A DNA stretch of 40,128 nucleotides from Candidatus Woesearchaeota archaeon (GTDB lineage: Archaea; Nanobdellota; Nanobdellia; Woesearchaeales; WJKL01). The notes beneath the pieces were generated by a model. The model was not told the DNA's origin. It worked only from the letters and a program-made list of their open reading frames with translations, and searched no databases. Below, one piece after another: positions 14,233 through 22,510 of this stretch. How positions within the stretch are numbered: the first letter of the stretch is position 1; every line of letters starts with the position of its first letter. The DNA lies in assembly GCA_019322535.1 (NCBI GenBank), contig JAHWIM010000078.1:1-40128 (forward strand), in the 5' to 3' direction. The position numbers were made by a program, and so were the translations under genes.

Positions 14233-15984
14233 TTATCTCTTCTTCTTAACCTTAGGCCGCATTCTAATAGACAAGGCTATTAAAAATCCTAATAAGAAAG
14301 CAATTATAACAATAATTGAAACAGGAGCCTTTTTCTCTGGCTTAATCTGAATCTGTTCAACCCCCCACCTTGTTTCTTCAGGAGTCTTAAAATATAACTT
14401 TAAATTACTTAATTCTAAAGCATACTCAGCATATAATAAAGCAGTATATTTTCTTTCATCTTTTAATGATTTAGCATATTCATAATAAGAATAACCCAAT
14501 ATAGGAAACATCCCATCTTCCTGGGCTTCTATTATTATTCTTTTAACAATATTTAATTTATTGTTTAAAATCGTATCAACTTGTTCTTCTTCAACACCAA
14601 TTGCTCCTAAAATCACATCAGCTTCAGCCTTGATCTTTGCTGCCCTAAATAAACACATCTCATAATCATCTTTTTCTAAATCTGATTCTATTAATTCAAG
14701 TTCTTCCTCTAACTCTTCTAAAGATTTCTGATAAAACAAACCAGCATATTGTACACGCTCCTGTGCTTCAAGAAACTTCCTTAGGCAGCCTTCTCTTAAA
14801 TTATTCTGAAAATCAAAAGCCCTTCCAGGAACCCCAAAAAACTTACTCCAACTTCTTGCAGAATAAATTCTTTCAATAGCATAAGCCAAACTATCAAAAA
14901 AATCTTTTTTATCACCAGAAAGCTCAATAGCTTTATTAAGCGAATTATTTGCCTCTCTTAATCTCTCTTTCACAACCATATAAGCTTCAAGATCAGTTAC
15001 TGTTATTATTTCAACACCATCTACTGCTCTTTCAAAATCTTCAATCTCCTTCCTCACTTCATCAAAATTAGTAAAATTTCCTAATTTAGTAATTAAGTAT
15101 TGATAATTAATATTTGCTCCAAAACAATAACTAGCAGCAGAATAATATTTGTTCTCATCCAAAGCCATTCTTCCTTTCTTAGTTCTATTAATTGCTGTTT
15201 TTTCAGCTTCAATCATATCCTCATCCATCAACTCAATATCCTTAACATCCAAATCTGAGTAAAATCTCTGCAAATAATCAGTCCTATTACACAGCATTAC
15301 ACCTAAAAAACTCATTGTTTCAATATAATCTTTATTAATTGTCAAATTTTTTGTTACATCTTTAAAATATTTTCCAGTAAATTCATATAATACAGAAGTT
15401 AAATCACTAACTTCAATAATTGTGATATTATATTTCTCAGCATATTCACTTAAATTAATTGTTAAATTAAATTCTTTAATTGTGCTCTCCCCTTGGGGAA
15501 TTAAAATAGTCTTAATACCAATACTTGCAGCAGCATCAATTTTAGCTAACAAACTACCAACAGGCCCAATCAATCCACCAGAATTTATTGTTCCAGTCAT
15601 AGCAATTTCTTCACTCAGCTCAAATTCTTCTAACATCGCTATAGTCAAAATCGATATTGCAGCTCCTGCACTAGGGCCACCAACTATAGGAGAATTAGCT
15701 TTTATAGTGTAAAAAAAATCATATTTATCACAATCAGCCCCAATGTAATCACAAGCAACATCTTTTGCAAATCTAGTAGAGATCTGAGTGTCTAATTTTG
15801 TTAAAGGAAAAGTTTCCATAAATACCCTTCCAGTCCCAGGTTTAACTTCAAGATAAAGATCAGCAACACTTCCTTCATATTCTCCTCCTTTTTCTCTAAC
15901 AGCTAATAAAGGCATATGCCCTTGTCTAGCAAGAACAGTAGGAAGAATTAATAAAAACACAATTAAAAAAATCCTCTTTTTCAT
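14233..15984 (-). CDS. Secreted/membrane-anchored S16 (Lon-type) serine protease
   Basis: This 583-residue protein has a signal peptide (residues 1-19, FLIVFLLILPTVLA). Its S16 protease domain carries the catalytic Ser in GGPSAGAA (residue 105) and Lys in GPVGSLLAKIDAA (residue 148), the Ser-Lys dyad of Lon. No AAA+ ATPase domain is present. A long helical region, about 200-530, includes acidic coiled-coil-like segments, followed by a C-terminal membrane helix (VSIIVIIAFLLGFLIAL) and a basic tail. The catalytic domain is therefore predicted outside the cell, with the tail inside. This resembles ATP-independent archaeal Lon relatives. The substrate is unknown; surface-protein processing is a guess. 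It is divergent from a MetRS-beta-like gene. Confidence 0.88.
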   Translation of the reverse strand: MKKRIFLIVFLLILPTVLARQGHMPLLAVREKGGEYEGSVADLYLEVKPGTGRVFMETFPLTKLDTQISTRFAKDVACDYIGADCDKYDFFYTIKANSPIVGGPSAGAAISILTIAMLEEFELSEEIAMTGTINSGGLIGPVGSLLAKIDAAASIGIKTILIPQGESTIKEFNLTINLSEYAEKYNITIIEVSDLTSVLYEFTGKYFKDVTKNLTINKDYIETMSFLGVMLCNRTDYLQRFYSDLDVKDIELMDEDMIEAEKTAINRTKKGRMALDENKYYSAASYCFGANINYQYLITKLGNFTNFDEVRKEIEDFERAVDGVEIITVTDLEAYMVVKERLREANNSLNKAIELSGDKKDFFDSLAYAIERIYSARSWSKFFGVPGRAFDFQNNLREGCLRKFLEAQERVQYAGLFYQKSLEELEEELELIESDLEKDDYEMCLFRAAKIKAEADVILGAIGVEEEQVDTILNNKLNIVKRIIIEAQEDGMFPILGYSYYEYAKSLKDERKYTALLYAEYALELSNLKLYFKTPEETRWGVEQIQIKPEKKAPVSIIVIIAFLLGFLIALSIRMRPKVKKKR

Positions 15985-16037
15985 GTTACGTAGAAATTTT
16001 TTTATACTATTAAAATTTTGCTATCAAAGGTGATATT

Positions 16038-16370
16038 ATGCCAGAAACAATATCTTTTGAAGATTGGATGAAAATAGATATAAGAGTTGGAACAATCAAA
16101 GAAGTTTTGCCTCATCCAGATGCAGATAAATTATACGTCTTAAAAATAGACGAAGGAAAAGAAACCAAAAGGCAGTTAGTTGCAGGGTTAAAAGAAAACT
16201 ATACAGAAGAAGATTTAATTGGAAAAAAGATAGTTTTCCTAGCTAACTTAGAGCCAAAAAAATTAAGAGGAGAATTATCACAAGGAATGATTCTTGCAGC
16301 AGTTGATGGAAATAATATCTCAGTGCTAACAGTTGATAAAGATATTCCAAACAATGCCAAAATACAATGA
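16038..16370 (+). CDS. Methionyl-tRNA synthetase beta-subunit-like tRNA-binding protein
   Basis: This 110-residue protein is a single EMAP-II/Arc1p OB-fold. It has ISFEDWMKIDIRVGTIKEVLPHPDADKLYVL at the N-terminus, then RQLVAGLKENY and KIVFLANLEPKKLRGELSQGM. The family includes the separate beta domain of archaeal MetRS and CsaA, which bind the outside of the tRNA elbow. Ribosome-binding site AAGGTGAT (16027-16034) supports the ATG at 16038. The stop overlaps the ATG of the next gene (ATGA). The catalytic MetRS is not in this window. Confidence 0.9.
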   Translation: MPETISFEDWMKIDIRVGTIKEVLPHPDADKLYVLKIDEGKETKRQLVAGLKENYTEEDLIGKKIVFLANLEPKKLRGELSQGMILAAVDGNNISVLTVDKDIPNNAKIQ

Positions 16371-16549
16371 CTGAACAGCTTTTAATCATCGGCATTGATC
16401 CAGGAACAACAGTTGCATTTGCAGCTTTAGATTTAACTGGCAATCTTATAAAATTATTTTCTCAAAAAGAATTCCAAGAAATACAGGCAAAACAAAACGT
16501 TTTAACAAAAATAATCAAAGAATATAAAGAATCCAGAACAAAAGATTAA
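16367..16549 (+). pseudogene. N-terminal fragment of a DUF460-like RNase H-fold protein
   Basis: The 60-residue frame begins MTEQLLIIGIDPGTTVAFAALDLTGNLIKLFSQKEF. This matches the first strand-loop (GIDPGTT) and second strand of the DUF460/RuvC-like RNase H fold found in archaea. Family members are several hundred residues long and continue with a conserved 'G.P..V.TD' strand; here the frame ends at KESRTKD and stop, and 26 nt later a different gene starts. It looks like a truncated remnant, kept in phase with the upstream gene by an ATGA overlap. A genuinely short protein is possible. I cannot see the rest of the domain downstream. Confidence 0.5.
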
Positions 16550-16575
16550 TAAATTCTAAAACCAAATTAAATAAC

Positions 16576-17169
16576 ATGGCAATCCTAGAAAGCATGTGGC
16601 TAGCATTCAAAGAAATCATATCTTCTTCATTCAAAGATCTAAGTATATGGTGGTATCTTGCTCCAATTCTCATATTATGGATTATTTTAGAAGTTTATTT
16701 TGGTAAATATAAAAAAGAAAAACTAGGATGGAATACTTCCTTAGCTAATGGAATAACTTTAACATGGATAAATATAGAAGCCATGCGTTTTCTATTCTCA
16801 ACCCACCCAAAACCATTCTGGACAAGATTTTTTATTGTCCTATTAATAATGTTTTATGGCCTATTTGTAATCTATATCTCTTTTACTCATAAATTTTCAG
16901 GTAAAGTAACATATTCTTTTGCAGCTCCTTCTCCTATCTATTTTCTTGCAGCAATAACAACCCTCTGGGGCCATGGTGTTTTAGATATATCTTTCTGGGT
17001 TGCAGTAGACCTTATAGTAATGTTCCCTCTAATACTTGCAATTTTTGCAATATTAAAAAAAATCCTTCCAAAAGCTAAAAAGGCAGAAGAAGGATTTGAA
17101 GAAAAACCGTTTGAAGAAGAATCTTTTGGATTAGGCAAAGAAGAAAAACCAGGTAAATTTAAGTTTTAA
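16576..17169 (+). CDS. Integral membrane protein, unknown function
   Basis: This 197-residue protein has about four hydrophobic helices, near residues 25-42 (WWYLAPILILWIILEVYF), 83-105 (FFIVLLIMFYGLFVIYISF), 113-132 (SFAAPSPIYFLAAITTLWGH) and 138-160 (FWVAVDLIVMFPLILAIFAIL). A charged Glu/Lys-rich tail of about 35 residues with FEEKPFEEESFGLGKEEKPG repeats follows. No catalytic motif is recognisable. It sits 26 nt after the DUF460-like fragment and converges on the NMD3-like gene, whose stop begins at the next base. Confidence 0.75.
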   Translation: MAILESMWLAFKEIISSSFKDLSIWWYLAPILILWIILEVYFGKYKKEKLGWNTSLANGITLTWINIEAMRFLFSTHPKPFWTRFFIVLLIMFYGLFVIYISFTHKFSGKVTYSFAAPSPIYFLAAITTLWGHGVLDISFWVAVDLIVMFPLILAIFAILKKILPKAKKAEEGFEEKPFEEESFGLGKEEKPGKFKF

Positions 17170-17592
17170 TCAAATTTTTATATCTTTATAAGCAACAGAA
17201 ATCTTTTTCCCCGTGTCAATCTCAAACCCAAAAATTTTGTTCCCAATAGCTTTAACTTTGATTTCTTTCCCTTTGAAATTTATAACATCACCAACTTTAA
17301 AACTAGGCAATCTAAAAAGCACATTTACTCTATAAACTCTTTTGCCACTTATTTTATTCAAAGTAAAGAGTTTTCTTGTTATTTTTAGCTCTCCACCAAA
17401 TCTCTTCTGTAATTTCCTTCCTATTGAAATCATATATCTTTGATTATCAAAATAAAGATCAAAACCATTTGCAATCTTCTCTTCTTTTACAATATTTACT
17501 TTTTCTCTTTCTCCAACTAATTCCTTCAAAAATTCAAATACATCTTTGCTTGGATTCCTTAGTTGCAAAATACCTTCATAATATTGTCCCAT
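17170..17592 (-). CDS. NMD3-related protein lacking the N-terminal zinc ribbons
   Basis: This 140-residue protein shows the central/C-terminal NMD3 pattern: YYEGILQLRNPSKDVFEFL at the start, FDLYFDNQRYMISIGRKL, FGGELKITRKLFTLNKISGK and YRVNVLFRLPSFKVGDVI. Full-length archaeal NMD3 proteins carry several CxxC zinc motifs at the N-terminus and are more than twice as long. None of the Cys pairs is here. NMD3 acts in large-subunit maturation in eukaryotes; the archaeal role is less clear. Its ATG lies about 26 nt from a TATA-like AATATAAACTTA (minus strand, about 17612-17623). The same element reads as the signal-peptidase TATA on the other strand. Confidence 0.78.
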   Translation of the reverse strand: MGQYYEGILQLRNPSKDVFEFLKELVGEREKVNIVKEEKIANGFDLYFDNQRYMISIGRKLQKRFGGELKITRKLFTLNKISGKRVYRVNVLFRLPSFKVGDVINFKGKEIKVKAIGNKIFGFEIDTGKKISVAYKDIKI

Positions 17593-17650
17593 AAATATTT
17601 AAATAATCGATAAGTTTATATTACTTTCCAAATTCATCTCATCAAATAAA

Positions 17651-18289
17651 ATGGATAAAAAAGAATTCAAAAAAACCCTCAAAAAAGTATGGTACTTTCT
17701 ATGGGAAAGTAATTCTATTTGGAGCTGGATAGCTAACATCATCATCGCTTTTATCCTTATAAAATTTATAGTTTATCCAGGCCTAGGATTTATTCTGCAC
17801 ACATCACATCCAATTGTTGCAGTTGTATCAGGTTCAATGGAACACGATGGAAATTTTGATGATTGGTGGAATTCTATTGCAATCTGTGAAAGAAGAACGT
17901 GCACACAAAAAGAATTCTATAATTCCTACAATATAACAAAAGAACAATTTCTTTCATTCAAATATAAAAATGGATTTAATATTGGAGACATCATGGTTTT
18001 AAAAGGACTTCCTCCAGAAAACATTCAAGTAGGAGATATAATAGTTTTTAATACATATAGACCAGATCCAATTATTCACAGAAACATAAAAATATGGCAA
18101 GAAAATGATCAATATTATTTTCAAACAAAAGGAGACCATAATCTAGAATCAATATCTTCAAAAACCCTTAATGAAACTAAAATATCTTCAGATAAATTAA
18201 TAGGGAAGGCTGTATTTAGAATACCCTACTTAGGCTGGATTAAAATAGGGTTTGTTAGACTATTACAATTATTAAAAATTGTGAGATAA
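17651..18289 (+). CDS. Signal peptidase I, archaeal SEC11-type, with insertion
   Basis: This 212-residue membrane protease removes signal peptides. A membrane helix at about 25-50 precedes the catalytic Ser62 in VVSGSMEHDG. The general base is a His (IIHRNIK, residue 143), as in SEC11, rather than a Lys as in bacterial LepB. Asp162 is in TKGDHN. Between the Ser box and the GDIMVL strand there are about 45 extra residues (FDDWWNSIAICERRTC...), where most relatives have about 10. The insert holds two Cys four residues apart. The gene leads an operon with transcription factor S (2 nt gap) and DUF167. Confidence 0.92.
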   Translation: MDKKEFKKTLKKVWYFLWESNSIWSWIANIIIAFILIKFIVYPGLGFILHTSHPIVAVVSGSMEHDGNFDDWWNSIAICERRTCTQKEFYNSYNITKEQFLSFKYKNGFNIGDIMVLKGLPPENIQVGDIIVFNTYRPDPIIHRNIKIWQENDQYYFQTKGDHNLESISSKTLNETKISSDKLIGKAVFRIPYLGWIKIGFVRLLQLLKIVR

Positions 18290-18291
18290 AA

Positions 18292-18609
18292 ATGTTTTGT
18301 CCAAAATGCGGTTCATTGCTTGTACCTAAAAAAATAGGTTCAAAAAAAGTTCTTGCCTGTTCAAGCTGCAGCTATAAAACCTCAGAAACAAAGCAGGCAG
18401 TTATTCGCCAAGAAATAGTGCAAAAACAACCTGCAGTTGATATTATAGAAAAAGAAGTAGAGACACACCCCCTAACAGAAAAAGAATGCCCTAAATGTGG
18501 CCATAAAAAAGCATATTTCTGGACATTACAAACAAGAGCAGGAGACGAACCAGAAACAAGATTCTTTAAGTGTGAGAAATGCAAACACACCTGGAGAGAA
18601 TATGATTAG
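18292..18609 (+). CDS. tfs: Transcription factor S (TFIIS/RPB9-like)
   Basis: This 105-residue protein has two zinc ribbons. The N-terminal ribbon is MFCPKCGSLL...LACSSCSY. The C-terminal TFIIS ribbon is CPKCGHKKAYFWTLQTRAGDEP...FFKCEKCKHTWREYD. The RAGDEPE segment carries the invariant Asp-Glu pair that stimulates transcript cleavage by arrested RNA polymerase. Length and order fit archaeal TFS exactly. It is in an operon with signal peptidase upstream and DUF167 downstream; the latter overlaps its last 8 bases. Confidence 0.96.
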   Translation: MFCPKCGSLLVPKKIGSKKVLACSSCSYKTSETKQAVIRQEIVQKQPAVDIIEKEVETHPLTEKECPKCGHKKAYFWTLQTRAGDEPETRFFKCEKCKHTWREYD

Positions 18610-18850
18610 TCTTTCTAATTACATAAAAAACAATAAATTAAAAATCATTGTTAAGCCAAATTCTCAAAAAAATGAAATAATAAAGTGGGACAATAACAAA
18701 AAAGCATTAAGAATTAATATAAAATCAGCCCCAGAAAAAGGCAAAGCAAATCAAGAAATAATTAAATTTTTTTCAAAATTATTTAAAAAGAAAATCAGCA
18801 TTACTTCGGGCATAAAATCTAGAGAAAAAACACTCTCAATAAATATATAA
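18602..18850 (+). CDS. DUF167 / UPF0235 family protein
   Basis: This 82-residue protein starts at the ATG at 18602, overlapping the end of transcription factor S by 8 nt; longer upstream frames would lie wholly within that gene. Family motifs are IVKPNSQKNEI, ALRINIKSAPEKGKANQEIIKFFSKLF and IKSREKTLSI. This is the alpha/beta fold of YggU-like proteins, of unknown function. The position directly behind a transcription factor is the only contextual hint. Confidence 0.9.
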   Translation: MISLSNYIKNNKLKIIVKPNSQKNEIIKWDNNKKALRINIKSAPEKGKANQEIIKFFSKLFKKKISITSGIKSREKTLSINI

Positions 18851-18900
18851 TTACTAATAGAAAAATTTATAAACTATTATTTGATATATAAAACAAAACA

Positions 18901-20001
18901 ATGAAAAAAAGAGAACAATTAATAGTTAATTCTACTTTAGCAATTACTTTAGTTGTTGTAATCTTGGGAATAATAGCTACTTTTTTTATTAAAATACCTG
19001 GATTTAGTTCAATTACAGGTCGTGCAGTTTATTCCTGTAGTGATTCAAATTATCCACAATGTGGAGGAGACTGCCCTCTAGATATGTTATGCGTACCAGA
19101 TGCAGAATTTGGAGGATGTGCCTGCACAACTTTAACAAAAACTCCAGTCTATTGTTCAGATTCAGAATATCCTGTATGTGGAGGTTATTGTACACTTGGC
19201 CTAGAATGCCAACCTGATTTTGAATCCAAAACCTGCACATGCTCAGCATTAGACACAACAACAAAAAGACCAGTATCAGTTTCTTGTACACCTAATTTTG
19301 AATGTTCAGAATGGTCTTCTTGTAAAGATGGAGAACAAGTAAAAGTATGTTTAGACTTAAATGGTTGTACTTCAAAAACAGAACAAAAAAGATCATGTAC
19401 ATCTACAGATTGCGTACCTAATTGGCAATGTTCAGACTGGACTGACTGCAAAGATAAAAAACAAACTAGAACATGCACAGATGTTAACAAATGCAATACA
19501 GAAGAAGGCAAACCAATTTCAATAAAAGAGTGCGTTCCAGCAGCTCCAACAGGTAAAACAATCCTTTCAGAAAAAGATAAAAAAACAGAAGAATCAAGCA
19601 TTATGAACACTATTCTTCAAAAAGCAGGACTTATATTAGTAGTAGCATTTGTTGTCATAGCACTATTAGCAATTTTAATAATCAAAAAAGCAAAAACAAC
19701 AGTGCCAAAACCACCACAAAAAAAATCAAAAAGAATTTACTTATTTATCATATTATTAATCCTTGGGTTAACTTTTATTTCATATAAATATTATAAAGCT
19801 CCTGAAACAAAGATAGTAGCAAAAACAATTTCAATAGATGAAATAGTGCCTCCAGCAGACCACCAGGTAACAGATAATTTATTTATCAACGTTTACCAAA
19901 ACCTATCTCCATTAAAAAAAGCAGGAATTACGCTAATTCTAACTGTTATTTCAACTCTTGTTTTACTTTTAGTTCTAACTTTAAATAGAAAACATCAATA
20001 A
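18901..20001 (+). CDS. Cys-rich surface protein with TSP1-like repeats and ITGRAV motif
   Basis: This 366-residue protein has an N-terminal membrane helix (residues 10-31) followed by SITGRAVYSC. Two copies of a Cys module follow (46-76 and 85-115; consensus CSDSxYPxCGGxC). Two thrombospondin-1-like modules come next: 129-166, with FECSEWSSCKDGEQVKVC, and 171-211, with WQCSDWTDCKDKKQTRTC. Three more helices lie near 242-262, 279-296 and 340-360. The Cys modules are predicted outside the cell, where disulfides could form. Such repeats and the ITG.AV stretch recur in DPANN surface proteins. The function is unknown; adhesion is a guess. A TATA-like AAATTTATAAAC lies about 30 nt before the ATG. 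Confidence 0.8.
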   Translation: MKKREQLIVNSTLAITLVVVILGIIATFFIKIPGFSSITGRAVYSCSDSNYPQCGGDCPLDMLCVPDAEFGGCACTTLTKTPVYCSDSEYPVCGGYCTLGLECQPDFESKTCTCSALDTTTKRPVSVSCTPNFECSEWSSCKDGEQVKVCLDLNGCTSKTEQKRSCTSTDCVPNWQCSDWTDCKDKKQTRTCTDVNKCNTEEGKPISIKECVPAAPTGKTILSEKDKKTEESSIMNTILQKAGLILVVAFVVIALLAILIIKKAKTTVPKPPQKKSKRIYLFIILLILGLTFISYKYYKAPETKIVAKTISIDEIVPPADHQVTDNLFINVYQNLSPLKKAGITLILTVISTLVLLLVLTLNRKHQ

Positions 20002-20033
20002 ATATTTAAATAGATTAATTTTTGTTTAGAATC

Positions 20034-20618
20034 ATGAAAAAAGGTAAATTAATTGTTATTTATGGTATAAATAGAATAGGAAAAACAACACAAACAAAGA
20101 AACTTATCAAATATCTTAGAAAAAAAGGATATAAGGCAGAATATGTTAAAATACCTCATTATAAATTAAAACCAACAGGACAAATAATTAATAAGATACT
20201 AAGAAGAAAAAAACAAACCATTTCTGAAGAAGAATTTCAATTATTATATGTATTAAACAGATTACAATTCCAGCCAATCTTAATTAAAAAACTTAAGAAA
20301 GGAATAAATATAATATCTGAAGATTATGTTGGAACAGGATTAGTTTGGGGATCTATAAAAGGAGCAGATTATAACTGGCTGAAAGAGATCAACAAACCAT
20401 TAATAAAAGAAGATACAGCCTTATTGCTTGACGGAAAACCTTTTCCAAAAACAGAAAAAAAACATATTCATGAGAAAAATAAGAAATTAATGCAAAAAGC
20501 AAGAAAAAAGCATCTTCAGCTTGCAAAAGAATTCAAATGGATCAAAATAAATGCAAACCAACTAAAAGATAAAGTTTTTGAAGACATAAAAAAAGAGATA
20601 GATAAAATATTATCTTAA
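20034..20618 (+). CDS. dTMP kinase-like P-loop kinase
   Basis: This 194-residue protein begins MKKGKLIVIYGINRIGKTTQTKKL, with P-loop GINRIGKT. It continues AEYVKIPHYKLKPTGQIINK and ISEDYVGTGLVWGS, corresponding to the nucleobase-binding and DR(Y/W) regions of thymidylate kinase, although DRY is replaced by EDY. The ATG at 20034 is preferred over a TTG at 20022, because a TATA-like AATATTTAAATAG lies about 26-30 nt upstream. It converges on a thymidylate synthase fusion gene, so the two could supply dTTP precursors together. Substrate specificity is inferred. Confidence 0.8.
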   Translation: MKKGKLIVIYGINRIGKTTQTKKLIKYLRKKGYKAEYVKIPHYKLKPTGQIINKILRRKKQTISEEEFQLLYVLNRLQFQPILIKKLKKGINIISEDYVGTGLVWGSIKGADYNWLKEINKPLIKEDTALLLDGKPFPKTEKKHIHEKNKKLMQKARKKHLQLAKEFKWIKINANQLKDKVFEDIKKEIDKILS

Positions 20619-20688
20619 TCCTCTTCTTCAATAAATTCTCCTAATTTCTTATTCTTTTTAATTGCTTCATAACTTATTGGTTTTTCAC

Positions 20689-22434
20689 TCAATCTACCAC
20701 CCTAATCCTTTTAATAAAAGAAAATAACCTATTTTTTCCTTTCTTATTCAATTTTAATTCAACATCTTGCTCGTAATCTAAACCAAGATTTAAAGCATTT
20801 TCAGCTTTCTTTAATTCTGCTCCTAGATATATTGCGTGTCTTGTATCTATAATAATTGTTGACAATGAAATATTATCCAATAATTCCATTGCTGTTTTTC
20901 CTTTAAATTCTTCTAGTACTGCATTACTTTCTGGATGTATATGCTTGACTAATATCTCTCCATCCTTTAACTCTATTGTAAAATTACCTCTTGGATCAAT
21001 ATAATTCACTTCTTCTGTTTTATGCTTCTTCAGCATATCCCCTACTTGCTGATAATAATGAGCGTAAATCTGAGCACTTCCAGACATTATTGTTAAAATT
21101 CCAGACTCAACCTTAATTCCATCTGCAATCTCTTTTTGTATTACAGCACAGCCATAAGCATTCTCAGGCCATCCTTGAGTCATATCATGGCTTCTAAAAA
21201 AAACAGTTAAATTCAATTTTTCATCCTGTACAACTGCTTGTAAAAACACTAAACATGGACTGCTCTTGTGTTTTCTCATCAATTCGTCTTGAACGTGCCA
21301 GGTAATTGCAACACACGCTTTAGAGTACGGATCTCTTTTCAAAGCATCTATAATATCTTTTATCTGATTAATTTCACAAATATCCTCTTTATAATTAACA
21401 TTTGCATCTAAATGAGGCCCTTTGCCAAATTCAAAATCCTTATATTCAGTGCTGTTAACTAAATCTTTAATCTCTTTTGCAGAAGGAAAAATATAAGCTC
21501 TTAATTTATTACCATAAGTATACGCCTTTCCTTCAGGCAGTAAAGGAGAAAGAATCTCTTTTTGATAAGCAGCAATCTTTTCATTAGTTAAAGGAACTAA
21601 AAAAGGATTAACTGTCAAATCCATATTCTGAGGATCATGAATCACTGCAACCATATTATTAATTTCCTTAACCCACCTATCAGTATTTGCATTCATTAAA
21701 TTTTTTCTTCCGTATCTATATATATTATGTATTACTTCAATCCATGTTTTAGGTATTGTGCTGCCATGGACAATTACTGGTCCTCCTTCATATGGAAAAG
21801 ATTCTTCTGCTTCTTCATATTCAAAAACAAAAGGTTTGTCTAAGAAAGGTTTTTTCTTTTCTAAATTATTCATCATCTCATTAGCTTTTTCAGTTTTCTC
21901 TGCCAAAGGAGCATTTGGCATTTTTTTATTTAAATCAATCAACTCAACATTTTCCCTAACTTTGTTTATCAATTCAGTTGGAATATTTTTATCAAAATAT
22001 GCAGAATTCTCAAAACCAGGAATCTTTCTCTCTTCATTAATACCTTTTTCAAAAAAAGCTCTTAAAGCATTTGCACTAGTTAACTCAGATATCTGGTGCC
22101 CAGACAAAGTCTGACTCTTCGCTTTATCTCCCTCAGATTTTGAACTATATTCTTCTCCAAGTAAAATAATATACCTGATATAAGGATTAGCTAAGATATT
22201 TCTTAACATTCCAACTAGTCCTGCAGGAGTATAAAAATTAGTAGCTATTGCTAAATTCTTCTTCTCTAGTTTTGGAATTACAGCATCTCTCATTGTCCAT
22301 AAAAAAGTCACAGCAACATTTGCTTCACTAACAATCAATTCTTTTGCAGAAGGAAAAGCAATTCTGTCTCTTACAGCAACAGGCCAGCCTTTTTCACCAT
22401 TAGAACCAATTTGATTTTTTATTAACTCTAGCAT
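20689..22434 (-). CDS. MtrA-like / thymidylate synthase (archaeal type) / DUF4346 fusion
   Basis: This roughly 581-residue protein has three parts. The N-terminal 110 residues (GWPVAVRDRIAF..., NPYIRYIILLGEE) resemble subunit A of methyltetrahydromethanopterin methyltransferase. The middle is an archaeal ThyA domain with catalytic Cys in SSPCLVFLQAVV and the FFRSHDMTQGWPENAYG nucleotide/folate-binding segment. The C-terminus has the DUF4346 signature HAIYLGAELKKAENALNLGL. It would make dTMP from dUMP. An upstream ATG at 22464 overlaps the TATA element TTTATATATG. The ATG at 22434, preceded by GGGG, is therefore preferred. It converges on a dTMP-kinase-like gene; 70 nt between the two stops hold no clear gene. 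Confidence 0.85.
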   Translation of the reverse strand: MLELIKNQIGSNGEKGWPVAVRDRIAFPSAKELIVSEANVAVTFLWTMRDAVIPKLEKKNLAIATNFYTPAGLVGMLRNILANPYIRYIILLGEEYSSKSEGDKAKSQTLSGHQISELTSANALRAFFEKGINEERKIPGFENSAYFDKNIPTELINKVRENVELIDLNKKMPNAPLAEKTEKANEMMNNLEKKKPFLDKPFVFEYEEAEESFPYEGGPVIVHGSTIPKTWIEVIHNIYRYGRKNLMNANTDRWVKEINNMVAVIHDPQNMDLTVNPFLVPLTNEKIAAYQKEILSPLLPEGKAYTYGNKLRAYIFPSAKEIKDLVNSTEYKDFEFGKGPHLDANVNYKEDICEINQIKDIIDALKRDPYSKACVAITWHVQDELMRKHKSSPCLVFLQAVVQDEKLNLTVFFRSHDMTQGWPENAYGCAVIQKEIADGIKVESGILTIMSGSAQIYAHYYQQVGDMLKKHKTEEVNYIDPRGNFTIELKDGEILVKHIHPESNAVLEEFKGKTAMELLDNISLSTIIIDTRHAIYLGAELKKAENALNLGLDYEQDVELKLNKKGKNRLFSFIKRIRVVD

Positions 22435-22510
22435 TTTCCCCAAATTTTTGAAAAAAATACTCATATATAAATAATGTTAATCTAAGAAATATATATTAAA
22501 AAATAAATGG

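Noticed and set aside
18497..18601. Longer N-terminus for the DUF167 gene
   Set aside because: That stretch lies wholly within transcription factor S in another frame. The ATG at 18602 gives the normal family length.
20616..20692. A 25-codon minus-strand frame (TTG start, KPISYEAIKKNKKLGEF) behind the thymidylate synthase fusion
   Set aside because: It is very short, has a TTG start without a clear ribosome-binding site, and matches no recognised family. A stop lies just upstream in its frame, so it is not a simple frameshifted extension.
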